Part shown: piece by piece, positions 6,915-14,887 of the stretch
Position numbering within the stretch: the first letter of the stretch is position 1
Layout: each line of letters starts with the position of its first letter
NCBI GenBank assembly: GCA_030589605.1
Contig: JAUUVJ010000031.1
Coordinates: 1-15,393 of the forward strand
Reading direction: 5' to 3'
Length of the DNA: 15,393 bases
From: Candidatus Hodarchaeota archaeon
GTDB taxonomy: Archaea > Asgardarchaeota > Heimdallarchaeia > Hodarchaeales > Hodarchaeaceae
The notes under the pieces: generated by a model
The model's database searches: none
Told to the model about the DNA's origin: nothing
What the model saw: the letters and a program-made list of their open reading frames with translations, nothing else
Translations under genes and position numbers: made by a program

Positions 6915-7627
6915 AATGCATTTATTAAATCTTCATCAGGTAATAAATCTTTATTTAGAACATCTTTTTTCTTGGGAGGTAATGTTTGAGTTATTTTGTT
7001 CATTGTATCTAAATCCCAATAAACAAGATCTTCTAGAACTTTCCGTTTTTCTTTATCAGCTTTTTCCCAATGCTTTTCAAGTTCAATTATTCTAAGAAGT
7101 ATCATAAAAAACACAGTGAAACATTTAATTACCTTTGTCATTTGAGTTTTTCTTCTAGAAAATCTTTCAGAGGGAAGGGTTTCATTAATTGTTATGAAAG
7201 TGTCTTTTATTTGTTCTACTATCTGAGAAAGCAAAAAATAATATCTAAAATCCTTTTCATTCTCTTTTTCATCGAGGTTTGCGAGAAAATCGATTGTTGT
7301 CTTTGTATCTTCATTCGTGACTTCTATCATTTCTTTTATAGCTTTCTTATTCTCCTCTATCCATTTATAATAAGCTAAACGATTTTTAGATTTGAATTCC
7401 TCAATTTTCTGATCTAGCCTCTTTTCTGTTTTTTCTAAAAATTCTTCTACATATTGAATCGTACGAAAACGGATTTTATTTGTTTCTTCTTCAATTTTCT
7501 CCTTCAATTCCTTTTTGATTTCCTTATCATATTTTCTTAGTGTTTTTTCACCTAATTCAGTATCTAATGAGTATCTTATTCTGAAAACATCATAAGAAGC
7601 ATCTTTAGTATTATTTCCAAATACCAT
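6905..7627 (-). CDS. Coiled-coil protein, partner of the PIN nuclease
   Basis: A 240-residue, very charged protein with a long Lys/Glu coiled coil at about 25-105, a more compact helical middle, and a hydrophobic stretch around FTVFFMILLRIIELEKHW (170-187), probably a buried helix and not a membrane span. No enzyme motif or known family is seen. The start is supported by a strong Shine-Dalgarno, AAAGGAG (7636-7642), 8 nt before the ATG. It is the first gene of a two-gene operon and overlaps the PIN gene (6102-6914) by 10 nt, which implies a fixed stoichiometry or complex. It may sense, scaffold or inhibit the nuclease. It is larger than typical PIN antitoxins and lacks an AbrB-like or ribbon-helix-helix start that I can see. 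Confidence 0.72.
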   Translation of the reverse strand: MVFGNNTKDASYDVFRIRYSLDTELGEKTLRKYDKEIKKELKEKIEEETNKIRFRTIQYVEEFLEKTEKRLDQKIEEFKSKNRLAYYKWIEENKKAIKEMIEVTNEDTKTTIDFLANLDEKENEKDFRYYFLLSQIVEQIKDTFITINETLPSERFSRRKTQMTKVIKCFTVFFMILLRIIELEKHWEKADKEKRKVLEDLVYWDLDTMNKITQTLPPKKKDVLNKDLLPDEDLINALWG

Positions 7628-8015
7628 ATCATTGTCTCCTTTCCATTTTTTACTGAAGAAATACTAATTGACAAAAACTTTTTTTTCTCACATTTCCAGT
7701 ACTATGAAACATTTTAAAATAACCTATATAGTTTTTCTTCTAGGTATATCAAAATTTCGTGATAACATCATTTGATGTGTGAAATTAAATTGTAAAACTG
7801 AATGAAATCTGAGAAATTCCACTTTAAATTCTTTTTTATTTAAGAATGAGACGTAAAAATGATAAAATCAGAAATATATTTAGTTAGTATGAATAATAAT
7901 TGAATAGTATTATTGAATACGATTGAAACCTAGGATATAGGAAAAAAACTATTCAATTCAATTTCACCAAGAAGTTTAATTGATTGCAAGATTTAATTTT
8001 CTTGTGAGAATCACT
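7628..8015. other. Spacer between two reverse-strand operons
   Basis: 388 nt of AT-rich sequence, presumably with the promoter of the coiled-coil/PIN pair at its left and the 3' untranslated end of the ATPase/membrane pair at its right. No credible ORF, tRNA or strong repeat is seen, beyond AATTGAATAG-like short repetitions near 7900-7960. Confidence 0.5.
7636..7642 (-). promoter_or_regulatory. Strong Shine-Dalgarno for the coiled-coil gene
   Basis: AAAGGAG on the reverse strand, 8 nt before the ATG at 7625-7627. It fixes that start and marks the 5' end of the coiled-coil/PIN operon. Confidence 0.65.
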
Positions 8016-8627
8016 TTAAAGAAAGAAAGGCATTACAAATGAAACAAAAAATGTAAAGACAAGTAGAATTATTTTGATTTTTGGATAAATGAAAATTTGG
8101 TATCTATTCAAAAAAAGGAGTCTCTGCAAAAATAATGATTCATTCTCGATTGTAAGATTATTGTTTAAGTCATCTTTAAACCGATTTATCACTTTCGTTA
8201 TATCTGTGTAATTTCTGTAGAGCATGAATAATGCAAAAATGATCAGTAAAAGGCCAGGAATTATTGAAATTAAGTAAAATAGAGATTCATTCCTTAATAA
8301 AAGCATTCCAAGGTAGAATATATTAGGAAATATTAGAGCTAGAACACAAATAAAACGATCCATGTCTATACGTAAAATTCTTTTTTCGTAATTTTGGAGA
8401 TTGAATTCGAGTATTTTGATAAAAATTTCTTTTTCGGAATCAATTACTTCTTTGTCTTTCATAGAATCTAAGAAAAGATAAAAAAGCATGATTAATCCTT
8501 TAAGGGTTAAAATCATAAGAAAACCAGTTGTATAAGAAGGATTAATTATCAAATAAACGAGAATTGGCCATACGAAGTAACATAATAATAATAAGACATA
8601 TTTTAAAATTAATTCTTTTTTAATCAA
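8016..8627 (-). CDS. Small polytopic membrane protein linked to the ATPase gene
   Basis: A 203-residue protein with about five hydrophobic helices: 7-28, 33-54, 91-111, 116-137 and 180-203. There is a charged cytosolic-looking loop at 55-90 and another at 138-178. No known family and no catalytic motif. It starts at TTG (8625-8627), supported by GAGGG (8634-8638) 6 nt upstream. The gene begins only 16 nt after the stop of the large ATPase gene, so the two form an operon with the membrane protein second. An ATPase next to a small multi-span membrane protein is a common layout in abortive-infection-type defence, where the membrane protein is the effector. A transporter or membrane-anchor role is also possible. 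Confidence 0.7.
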   Translation of the reverse strand: MIKKELILKYVLLLLCYFVWPILVYLIINPSYTTGFLMILTLKGLIMLFYLFLDSMKDKEVIDSEKEIFIKILEFNLQNYEKRILRIDMDRFICVLALIFPNIFYLGMLLLRNESLFYLISIIPGLLLIIFALFMLYRNYTDITKVINRFKDDLNNNLTIENESLFLQRLLFLNRYQIFIYPKIKIILLVFTFFVSFVMPFFL

Positions 8628-8633
8628 CTTAAT

Positions 8634-8638
8634 CCCTC
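8634..8638 (-). promoter_or_regulatory. Shine-Dalgarno supporting a TTG start
   Basis: GAGGG on the reverse strand, 6 nt before the TTG at 8625-8627. It lies in the 16-nt gap after the ATPase stop and explains why the membrane-protein gene starts at TTG. Confidence 0.5.
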
Positions 8639-8643
8639 AAAAA

Positions 8644-10536
8644 TTACTTGTGATAATGATTGAATGCTTTAGTTACTGAACCACGCGCATTTGATGGGAT
8701 TTTTTTCTTCAATTCGATTAGATCTTCTTCTTTCCATTTCATAAATATTTTTCTTGTTACACCTTTGGATACCAGCATTTTTGCGCGCTCGAAAGTTATG
8801 AATTTCAATTCTTCTAATTCAATTACCTGATTATGGAATTCCTCGTCCTCATTTACCTGAGAATCTTCTTCTAATAATTTTTCTGAATCATAATCACGAG
8901 CAAAATTAGTTTTGATTTTTATTTTCTTAAAATCTTCTCTTTTTATTTGTACTGATTCCATTATTTGCTTATCTGAGAGTTTTTTTGTTTCTAGTAAGCT
9001 GATTACGATTTGTTCGGTTCTTTTATTAACAGTATTGTATATGTAGTTTCGAGCGTTTTCAAAATTCAGATATTTAAAATTTTTTGTCCTTATTTTTTCT
9101 TTAGTAATGATTCCTAACTGCAATGCAGTTGATAAGTCAATTAGAAAACCTCTAGTGTCAACAGTCTTATCAGAACTACTCTGAATGTAACTTACAAAGG
9201 ATATTATTTTATAATAAAGTAAAACTTGAAAATAATTTTCATTGAAGTCTTCAGATATGAAATAGAATTTATTTTGACTTTTCTTCAGAAATTTACACAA
9301 TTGTCGGAGATAATTTTCAATTATTACATAGCTCCCTTCTTGTACGGATGTAGGTAAGTTTCGCTGATAGAATTTACTACATGTTTCATAAACCATATCA
9401 TTAGTGATGATTTCGCTTTCATGATTAGCTTCACAGATTTTATGGATGTTAGCTAGAAAATCTCTTATCTTAAACCCAGCAAAGTAACATAAATTTCTGA
9501 ATGTTATTTGATCTTCAAATAGAAGATTTGAACCAATGATATTCTTTTTTCTATAATTATTTGAAATACGGTGTTTAACGATATTTGTATAAAAATTTAA
9601 CAACCGAAGCTCAGCAGTACTCCCTGAAAATATCCCTTTGAATTCTTTCTCAAAATGAAGCTCATTAAAATCATGTTCTCTAAAATTGTAATCATCTGTA
9701 TTTACGTGAAAACGTCCCTCCATTATTGATATTTTATTTTTTATTACTAATCCCTTCACTGGATTTTCATACAAACCTATAATGATTGGAGCAAGTATAT
9801 TTTGTGTTTCAGCTGATAACATCGAAAATTCGTCAAAAATCATTAAAAATTTAGCGTTATTACTTGTTTCAGAAATAATCTGGAGAATTTTCAAATAATC
9901 TTGTTTCATCAAATCTTTAAACTTTGGTTTTTTGATGAAGTCTGTTATTGATTCTTTCCATACAATTGCTTTTGCACTTAGATCTGTGAAGTCAAATGGA
10001 TTGATTAGGTTACTCTGAATCTCTTGAATTTGATATTTTATTTTATCCATGTCCTTTGTTGGAGTAGGAATACCAAATGTATTGGCTATTAGTTTAAAAA
10101 GACCCTCGAACCTTTGTAACAAATCTTTACTTTTTTCCTCAAGATAAATTAAATATACGCTTATTATTTCAGAAATAATTAAAAAACGGAGGTAGTAATG
10201 AAAAACATTACTCTTTTTTACTGCATCCAATCCAATTTTTGTCATAGCTTTGAATAATTCACGAATATGTGTTAAATCAATGTAGATTGGTAATATTCCT
10301 TCATTAGAATATAAATAGTCAAATTTAACCTTTTTTAAATATAGAGTCTTCCCTACACCTCTTGCTCCAAAAATTAAAGTGTTGTCAAAGTTCTGAATTC
10401 GATGATATAGGTTCATGAACTCTGATTCTAACTGTTCTTGTGGAATATTAAAATTAGAATAGACTTCTTCTTTCGTAGTATAGTTATTCGCATTTCTAGT
10501 ACTGAAATTTGGTACGAGAACTCCCAATTTGACCAT
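8644..10536 (-). CDS. Large P-loop (AAA/STAND-like) ATPase with C-terminal helical domains
   Basis: A 630-residue protein. A P-loop NTPase module comes early: Walker A GARGVGKT (57-64) and Walker B LMIFDEF (231-237), with a second strand PIYIDLT (83-89) after Walker A, as in ORC/STAND-type AAA ATPases. AGFKIRDFLANIHKICEAN (353-371) resembles the helical lid with a sensor-2 arginine (Arg358). The 165-residue gap between Walker A and B contains a large helical insertion. After the ATPase come helical and possibly winged-helix segments (400-550). A short C-terminal part (578-630, FERAKMLVSKGVTRKIF) resembles a helix-hairpin-helix DNA-binding motif. It is co-transcribed with the membrane protein downstream. 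I cannot name the family. It is probably an infection sensor/motor or a DNA-bound switch ATPase. Confidence 0.78.
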   Translation of the reverse strand: MVKLGVLVPNFSTRNANNYTTKEEVYSNFNIPQEQLESEFMNLYHRIQNFDNTLIFGARGVGKTLYLKKVKFDYLYSNEGILPIYIDLTHIRELFKAMTKIGLDAVKKSNVFHYYLRFLIISEIISVYLIYLEEKSKDLLQRFEGLFKLIANTFGIPTPTKDMDKIKYQIQEIQSNLINPFDFTDLSAKAIVWKESITDFIKKPKFKDLMKQDYLKILQIISETSNNAKFLMIFDEFSMLSAETQNILAPIIIGLYENPVKGLVIKNKISIMEGRFHVNTDDYNFREHDFNELHFEKEFKGIFSGSTAELRLLNFYTNIVKHRISNNYRKKNIIGSNLLFEDQITFRNLCYFAGFKIRDFLANIHKICEANHESEIITNDMVYETCSKFYQRNLPTSVQEGSYVIIENYLRQLCKFLKKSQNKFYFISEDFNENYFQVLLYYKIISFVSYIQSSSDKTVDTRGFLIDLSTALQLGIITKEKIRTKNFKYLNFENARNYIYNTVNKRTEQIVISLLETKKLSDKQIMESVQIKREDFKKIKIKTNFARDYDSEKLLEEDSQVNEDEEFHNQVIELEELKFITFERAKMLVSKGVTRKIFMKWKEEDLIELKKKIPSNARGSVTKAFNHYHK

Positions 10537-10809
10537 TAAACTTCAATCCACTCATTTAAAGAAAGATGTACCTATCAATAATTATTGAGAGTGAATATTT
10601 ATGAATATATTGATTAAAATTATTTTGAAAAACTGGATTGTTACATAAAACATTTGAGGAATTAAAAAGCATAGATAAAGACAGAAATTCAATTGTGGGA
10701 TTACTTCATTGTATTTGAACTCTTTGAAAGAAATTTGAATCCATTTCACACTAGAAAATTATATTATTTGAATAATACGCTCTAATATACATGGAACTTA
10801 CCTGCTAAA
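10537..10809. other. Spacer upstream of the ATPase operon
   Basis: 273 nt of AT-rich DNA separating the ATPase start from the end of the restriction gene, both on the reverse strand. It should carry the promoter of the ATPase/membrane operon. No ORF and no clear TATA box can be singled out in such AT-rich sequence. Confidence 0.4.
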
Positions 10810-11568
10810 TTATTCCTCAGGAAAATCCTCTTCATAGTCATCAGGATCATAATTAAAGTTCCTTGTGAAGAGATAGCCTTTTTCCGTTGCCATCATTCTC
10901 GAAATATCAATGATATACTTGGGATTTCTAGTTGATCCATCTTGTTGTCTCATTGATTTCTGAAATGAGGGGTCTACCCAACCCTCTTCAATGCCTTTCT
11001 TCAAAATTTTCTTTGTAATAGAGAAAACTGAAGCATTAATCACCATGAAAGAAGTTTTTCTTACTCTAATTGGTCTTCCCTCTCTTTCTCGTTGTCTTGT
11101 ATATTCCGATTTTCCCCCTTTTAGTTTTTCATGCCAATCCCGGAATTCATTGTTTTGATCCTTTTCAAGTATCAAATTCACAATAATTACCCCTAAATTT
11201 CCATTCTCAGCTAAAAATTCATCCAAATACGCTGTATCTGTTAATATCACCCATGATGAACTAGCCGGTTGCGATTTTGTTCGAATATCCCATACATTAT
11301 CTCCTTTAATTAGATATCTTTTTGGTCTTGGTTGATAATGTTCAAATTTACTGGGATATTTTTGATCTAACAAGAACCTTGTATAATGTTTCAAGAAAAA
11401 ACTATACCATTCCACTTCCCCATAAGGAAGGTCTTTTTCTTTCAACCATTCAATAGCTTTTTTTCCATCCTCAAATGGAGGTAATTTATGAGGTAAAACT
11501 CCAATTGATCCATATTCCTCAAATAGAACTTCAATTATTTTTTCAGCTTCCTCTCTCACTGTATTCAT
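10810..11568 (-). CDS. Probable type II restriction endonuclease (partner of the methyltransferase)
   Basis: A 252-residue soluble protein, 40 nt downstream of a DNA methyltransferase gene on the same strand. This is the usual place and size for the cognate restriction enzyme. Visible features are an N-terminal helical part, a segment KRYLIKGDNVWDIRTKSQ (83-100), and strands GVIIVNLIL (126-134) and SFMVINASVF (173-182). It has a very acidic C-terminus. I cannot place a clean PD-(D/E)XK triad; Asp94 and nearby charged residues are candidates. Restriction enzymes diverge fast, so lack of a motif is not strong evidence against. It vaguely recalls ThaI-like enzymes, but this is unverified. The call rests mainly on context. 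Confidence 0.55.
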   Translation of the reverse strand: MNTVREEAEKIIEVLFEEYGSIGVLPHKLPPFEDGKKAIEWLKEKDLPYGEVEWYSFFLKHYTRFLLDQKYPSKFEHYQPRPKRYLIKGDNVWDIRTKSQPASSSWVILTDTAYLDEFLAENGNLGVIIVNLILEKDQNNEFRDWHEKLKGGKSEYTRQREREGRPIRVRKTSFMVINASVFSITKKILKKGIEEGWVDPSFQKSMRQQDGSTRNPKYIIDISRMMATEKGYLFTRNFNYDPDDYEEDFPEE

Positions 11569-11608
11569 ATGAATTTATCATCTCTTCTAGTTTTTGTTAA
11601 GTTATTCT

Positions 11609-12610
11609 TCATATACTTTTGTATATTTTGTATGCTAGGGGATATTTTCTTTTTAAATCTTCAGGTGTTGGCAATCGATCTCTATATTTTGAATAGTCTT
11701 GACCTAGCTCAATAGAAGAGATATTATTTTCTATAATAGGTTTAAGTTTTTCATTCATTTCAAATCCAATGAAATGTCGATAATTCGCTTTTGCAGCTTC
11801 AGCTGTTGTTCCATTTCCTAGAAATGGATCAAGAATAATATCTCCAGGTTTAGTACTGAAGTCGATACATCTTTGAATTAGTTTTAATGGCAATTTCGTT
11901 CCATTTTTTTTCTTTTTTTGATCATAATCTCTTTTAATGTCCCAAATATCAATCGGATAATGCTCAATTTTATTAAAATAATATTTCTTTTGATTTTTGA
12001 CAACGAATAATAAGTGATAATGACTTGTGACAAATTTTTTCCGTGTAAAAACTCCAAATTGATATTGCCAGACTAAATGGTTTAAAACTGTTAACCCAGC
12101 TTCTCTAATACTCCTTAATACAGCTTCTAAGTTTGTCCAACCACTGAAAATATATGTTGAAGAAGTTTGCTTCATAATTCGTGAAATTTCAGATATCCAG
12201 CTTTCAGTGAAGTTATAATAATCACCTTTCACTTCTCCATAATCATCAATTACAAATTCAGAGTTACGGTTATAGATTGATTCTTTTCCAGTAAAATCTA
12301 AACCAAAAGGTGGATCTGCGATTATCAAATCAATACATTCACGAGGTAGTTCCTTCATTCCTTTGATACAGTCTATAAAATAAATTTGATCATCATCATA
12401 TTTGCCAAGATTATGTAAAGTTGAATTATGTATCTTTCCAGCTTTCAATTTTGACCAATCATCATCAGGCCTAAATTTCATTGCTGCTAGTCCAGGAATA
12501 TATTTGTTTTTTCGTTTTTTCTTAGTCTTCTCCTGAATTTCAGAAGCTAACGGCTTTTTATTTAAAATCAATGGTAACACCATCAGACAATTCTTATTAC
12601 TTTTTCTCAT
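11609..12610 (-). CDS. Beta-class DNA methyltransferase (N6-adenine or N4-cytosine)
   Basis: A 333-residue S-adenosylmethionine-dependent DNA amino-methyltransferase. The catalytic motif IV is DLIIADPPFGLDF, with DPPF at 99-102. The SAM-binding motif I comes later as DPFLGNGTT (261-269), followed by FIGFEMN (281-286, motif II). The order IV, then recognition region, then I defines the beta class. The segment KLPLKLIQRCIDFSTKPGDI before motif I is typical of the class. DPPF favours N6-adenine but does not exclude N4-cytosine. The first ~45 residues are a lysine-rich extension with alternative Met at 10 and 44, so the true start may be later. It leads a two-gene restriction-modification operon; expression of the methylase first protects the host DNA. 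The recognition sequence cannot be read. Confidence 0.92.
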   Translation of the reverse strand: MRKSNKNCLMVLPLILNKKPLASEIQEKTKKKRKNKYIPGLAAMKFRPDDDWSKLKAGKIHNSTLHNLGKYDDDQIYFIDCIKGMKELPRECIDLIIADPPFGLDFTGKESIYNRNSEFVIDDYGEVKGDYYNFTESWISEISRIMKQTSSTYIFSGWTNLEAVLRSIREAGLTVLNHLVWQYQFGVFTRKKFVTSHYHLLFVVKNQKKYYFNKIEHYPIDIWDIKRDYDQKKKKNGTKLPLKLIQRCIDFSTKPGDIILDPFLGNGTTAEAAKANYRHFIGFEMNEKLKPIIENNISSIELGQDYSKYRDRLPTPEDLKRKYPLAYKIYKSI

Positions 12611-12745
12611 TAAAAAATGTTTCTACTATTATCGAATTTCGAGCTGGATAGCTTAACTCAGTTAAAGTGGGTTTTAGAAAGCTAGATATCTTTAATCCCC
12701 ATTCTATAGTTGTTTGTACTAGAAATTGATATTTGTATAGAGTTT

Positions 12746-12806
12746 AACATGGAAACACTCTTCATGTTGGGTTACGAATATGACTTATATAATCATAAAA
12801 CCCGAC
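12746..12806. promoter_or_regulatory. Mutually exclusive hairpins in the divergent intergenic region
   Basis: Hairpin A: AACATG (12746-12751) with CATGTT (12763-12768). Hairpin B: GTTGGGTT (12766-12773) with AACCCGAC (12799-12806), 8 bp with one G-T pair, extended by an inner stem TATGA (12779-12783) with TCATA (12793-12797). They share 12766-12768, so only one can form at a time. Read on the reverse strand this lies ~140-200 nt before the methyltransferase start and could be a leader switch. Alternatively it is a dyad operator. Inner ATTATATAAG on the reverse strand could serve as a TATA box. Confidence 0.25.
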
Positions 12807-12826
12807 AAAATATGAATAACTGGTGA
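12749..12826 (+). CDS. Possible 25-residue leader peptide or remnant
   Basis: An ATG-to-TGA frame encoding METLFMLGYEYDLYNHKTRQ and five further residues. Its composition is protein-like but it is too short to trust. It overlaps both hairpins, which could fit a leader peptide, but no ribosome binding site is apparent and no gene follows within 500 nt on this strand. Confidence 0.12.
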   Translation: METLFMLGYEYDLYNHKTRQNMNNW

Positions 12827-13248
12827 AATGACATTCCTAGCTTAAAGAATCAATATTAGAGACTATTAAAGGAAATCACTTGGATTTCCATGATTTACAG
12901 ACTATTCATAATCTAAATACAATATAAAGTTGTAACCTATTAACTCATCATTATTTTATCTTATATTATGTACTCTTTTTTTTAGAACCCTGCTTTTATT
13001 ACTATAAATTTTGGAATTTAGCAACACTAAATCCTAATTTAGAAGATAACTATTCAGAAAGATTGAATTGATTCTAAAAAAACCTTCAAAGATTGGATAT
13101 ATTTGATTATGCTCCTAAACCGTAAAAATAGCAGTGGAAGTATAATAAACTTAGAAATATCATATTTTTTTAAATAAACTATTCTAGGTTACTGATTCTC
13201 TTCCATTAATAGAGATCTATCTAACTGGTTATCAAAATAAGGAAATTA

Positions 13249-13272
13249 TTTAAAAAGGGGAATGGTATAAAT
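13249..13272 (+). promoter_or_regulatory. Candidate archaeal promoter of the right-hand operon
   Basis: TTTAAAAAGGGG and then TATAAAT (13266-13272) lie 60-80 nt before the TTG start of the next gene. Either could act as a TATA box, giving a start of transcription about 25 nt later and a short leader that contains the AGGTGA ribosome binding site. In DNA this AT-rich the call is weak. Confidence 0.25.
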
Positions 13273-13317
13273 CAATATATTAATTAGGATAAGCCAATTA
13301 ATCTGTAAAAAAATATT

Positions 13318-13323
13318 AGGTGA
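13318..13323 (+). promoter_or_regulatory. Shine-Dalgarno AGGTGA supporting a TTG start
   Basis: AGGTGA matches the archaeal GGAGGTGATC consensus exactly over six bases and ends 6 nt before the TTG at 13330-13332, which therefore is the likely true start. Confidence 0.65.
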
Positions 13324-13329
13324 GAGGAA

Positions 13330-14430
13330 TTGACGTGGAAGGTAAATTTTAAAGATCCAGATACTGAAAAACAGTATTTCTTATCTAGGGTTAGCAATAA
13401 AATGCTATCAATTGCTGCCAATAATCTAAAATTGGAAGAAAAAATATTTTGGAATCCTTCATCGAAAAAGGTAAAAGAATGGAAAGAAATCTTTTTGGGG
13501 TGGCCAATTCAGAAATTTAGACAATATCTTCTTCCATATTATATGAGCGGGAGATTAACTACACATCTGTATATCCTAGAAAAAGTCAGTATAAAACGAT
13601 TAGAGGAAATAACTAAGAATATAGAAACTTTTGTCCAATACGGAGTTCACTTAAAGGATTTACATCCCGAATTTTTCCTATCTCAAGATATTGCTGCAAT
13701 ACTAGTAAAAGTCCCCTTAAAAGAGAGGTACGAGTTGGTAGAAGAGAACAATCAGTTATTAATTAAGCCAATTCATCCATTTGAAGACATCTGGGTTGTT
13801 TTTCACATTAATTTAGGAATTTTAGAAATCCGTACCTCAAAATCACAAACAGCTAATCGAATATCAAAACGTTTGAAAAATGAGTTAAGAATTAATTGTC
13901 AAGGCATCAAATTCACTTTAGATGAAATGAATGGATTTTTCAAATGGATAAGCAGTATTTCTAATTCCTATATCAGATTTGAGACGGGTGCTATCTCTTC
14001 AGCTCATTACACAAGTGCAATGAAACAAAATGGAACTAGAGATTCGCTCCTTGGAACTGATGAATTTACCGAAGCTATGAAGAAAGGTAGGATTATTTCT
14101 GCTTATGGACATATCCCTTATTCTTACCTTTTTTCAGATATATTTGATCAGGATTCAGTACCTAATAAACAAGATCAAAACCTAAAACAAAATGACAATG
14201 AGAACGATAACGAAGATATTGATACTAGAGGAGTTTTAAAATCTTTGGTTGGGTTCAATGTGAATTTTGAATCAGGTAAAATTTATTTCGCGACAGTTTT
14301 ATCTGAATATGAAATTTCAAAGCTTATTGAACAGATTGTAAATCTATTAGATGTAGAATCTAAAAGAAAGCTATCTCCTCCTAATCGTCAGACAAAATTG
14401 AACCCATCAGACCTTGCACACACTCTTTAA
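13330..14430 (+). CDS. Hypothetical protein, first gene of a candidate nuclease operon
   Basis: A 366-residue soluble protein I do not recognise. It begins at TTG with a good Shine-Dalgarno (AGGTGA). The N-terminal ~120 residues are helical. The middle has an alternating-strand region around DIWVVFHINLGILEIRTSKS (about 152-171), which in other proteins often forms a small alpha/beta binding domain. Residues about 278-297 are a low-complexity linker rich in Asn, Asp and Gln, followed by a compact C-terminal domain with strands NVNFESGKIYFATVLSEYE. No catalytic motif, membrane segment or zinc site is visible. The zinc-ribbon gene follows 94 nt later on the same strand and then a PD-(D/E)XK nuclease, so it probably works with them. 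A sensor or targeting subunit is a guess. Confidence 0.68.
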   Translation: MTWKVNFKDPDTEKQYFLSRVSNKMLSIAANNLKLEEKIFWNPSSKKVKEWKEIFLGWPIQKFRQYLLPYYMSGRLTTHLYILEKVSIKRLEEITKNIETFVQYGVHLKDLHPEFFLSQDIAAILVKVPLKERYELVEENNQLLIKPIHPFEDIWVVFHINLGILEIRTSKSQTANRISKRLKNELRINCQGIKFTLDEMNGFFKWISSISNSYIRFETGAISSAHYTSAMKQNGTRDSLLGTDEFTEAMKKGRIISAYGHIPYSYLFSDIFDQDSVPNKQDQNLKQNDNENDNEDIDTRGVLKSLVGFNVNFESGKIYFATVLSEYEISKLIEQIVNLLDVESKRKLSPPNRQTKLNPSDLAHTL

Positions 14431-14512
14431 TTCACGATATGAACAATTATAATTTCGATTTGGTACCTAAAAAAGTTTAATATTCATTATGTAATCAAAT
14501 AAATTAAGAAAG

Positions 14513-14517
14513 AAGGA
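14513..14517 (+). promoter_or_regulatory. Shine-Dalgarno AAGGA before the zinc-ribbon gene
   Basis: AAGGA within GAAGGAAAG lies 7 nt before the TTG at 14525 and supports that start codon. Confidence 0.45.
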
Positions 14518-14524
14518 AAGACTC

Positions 14525-14887
14525 TTGGTCCATGTAAATAATCATTCAAATCAACTTAGAATTTTCACTAAAAAATACGATCGTTTTTCTTTTGATAAAC
14601 TAATTGGCAAAAGAAAAACCTTAGATAAGCAAAAAGAACTCCTAGAAAAATTAACAGAATTTGAACTAAAAGGAATGCTAGATCTTAAATGGATAGTTTT
14701 TTGTCCTGATTGTGGAGCAGATCTAGAATTTTTTACTAAATCAATGAAAAACCAACCAAAAGATTGCATTTATTGTGGAGAAACTAATATTGTGGATCCT
14801 CAAAATAATGTTCAATTAATGGTTTTTCTTACCGAGAGAGGAAAGCTATTTTTTCGAAACGAGGGGTGGGAAAATTGGGATCATTGA
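14525..14887 (+). CDS. Zinc-ribbon protein (120 aa)
   Basis: A small protein with a lysine-rich helical N-terminus (about 20-50) and a clear zinc ribbon: CPDCG with Cys60 and Cys63, then CIYCG with Cys81 and Cys84. The two knuckles are separated by 17 residues, a normal spacing for Zn-ribbons that bind nucleic acid or protein. The C-terminal VQLMVFLTERGKLFF completes a small beta unit. It starts at TTG (14525) after AAGGA. It ends in TGA (14885-14887) within the open frame of the nuclease that follows. A one-base forward slip at that stop (CAT-T-GAA) would fuse the zinc ribbon directly to the nuclease, a sensible domain pair. Otherwise it is a separate partner protein in the same operon. Confidence 0.72.
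   Translation: MVHVNNHSNQLRIFTKKYDRFSFDKLIGKRKTLDKQKELLEKLTEFELKGMLDLKWIVFCPDCGADLEFFTKSMKNQPKDCIYCGETNIVDPQNNVQLMVFLTERGKLFFRNEGWENWDH

Larger units (their letters stand above)
12611..13329. other. 719-nt divergent intergenic region
   Basis: It lies between the reverse-strand methyltransferase gene and the forward-strand operon, so it must hold both promoters. It contains hairpins at 12746-12806 and 12871-12889, a 25-codon forward frame at 12749-12826, and a likely promoter for the forward genes just before 13330. No RNA gene or larger ORF is seen. Its length is unusual for such compact gene pairs and it may contain decayed sequence. Confidence 0.5.

Noticed and set aside
7070..7378. Forward 102-codon frame with many Phe/Tyr residues
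   Set aside because: It is antisense to the coiled-coil gene; Lys/Glu-rich coding reads as Phe/Leu-rich on the other strand.
12640..12715. tRNA-like look of the stretch containing ATAGCTTAACTCAGTTAAAG
   Set aside because: No T-loop consensus GGTTCAAATCC and no acceptor stem; only a small TTAAC/GTTAA hairpin is present.
14551..14769. Reverse-strand 72-codon frame
   Set aside because: Antisense to the zinc-ribbon gene, whose Cys motifs are convincing.
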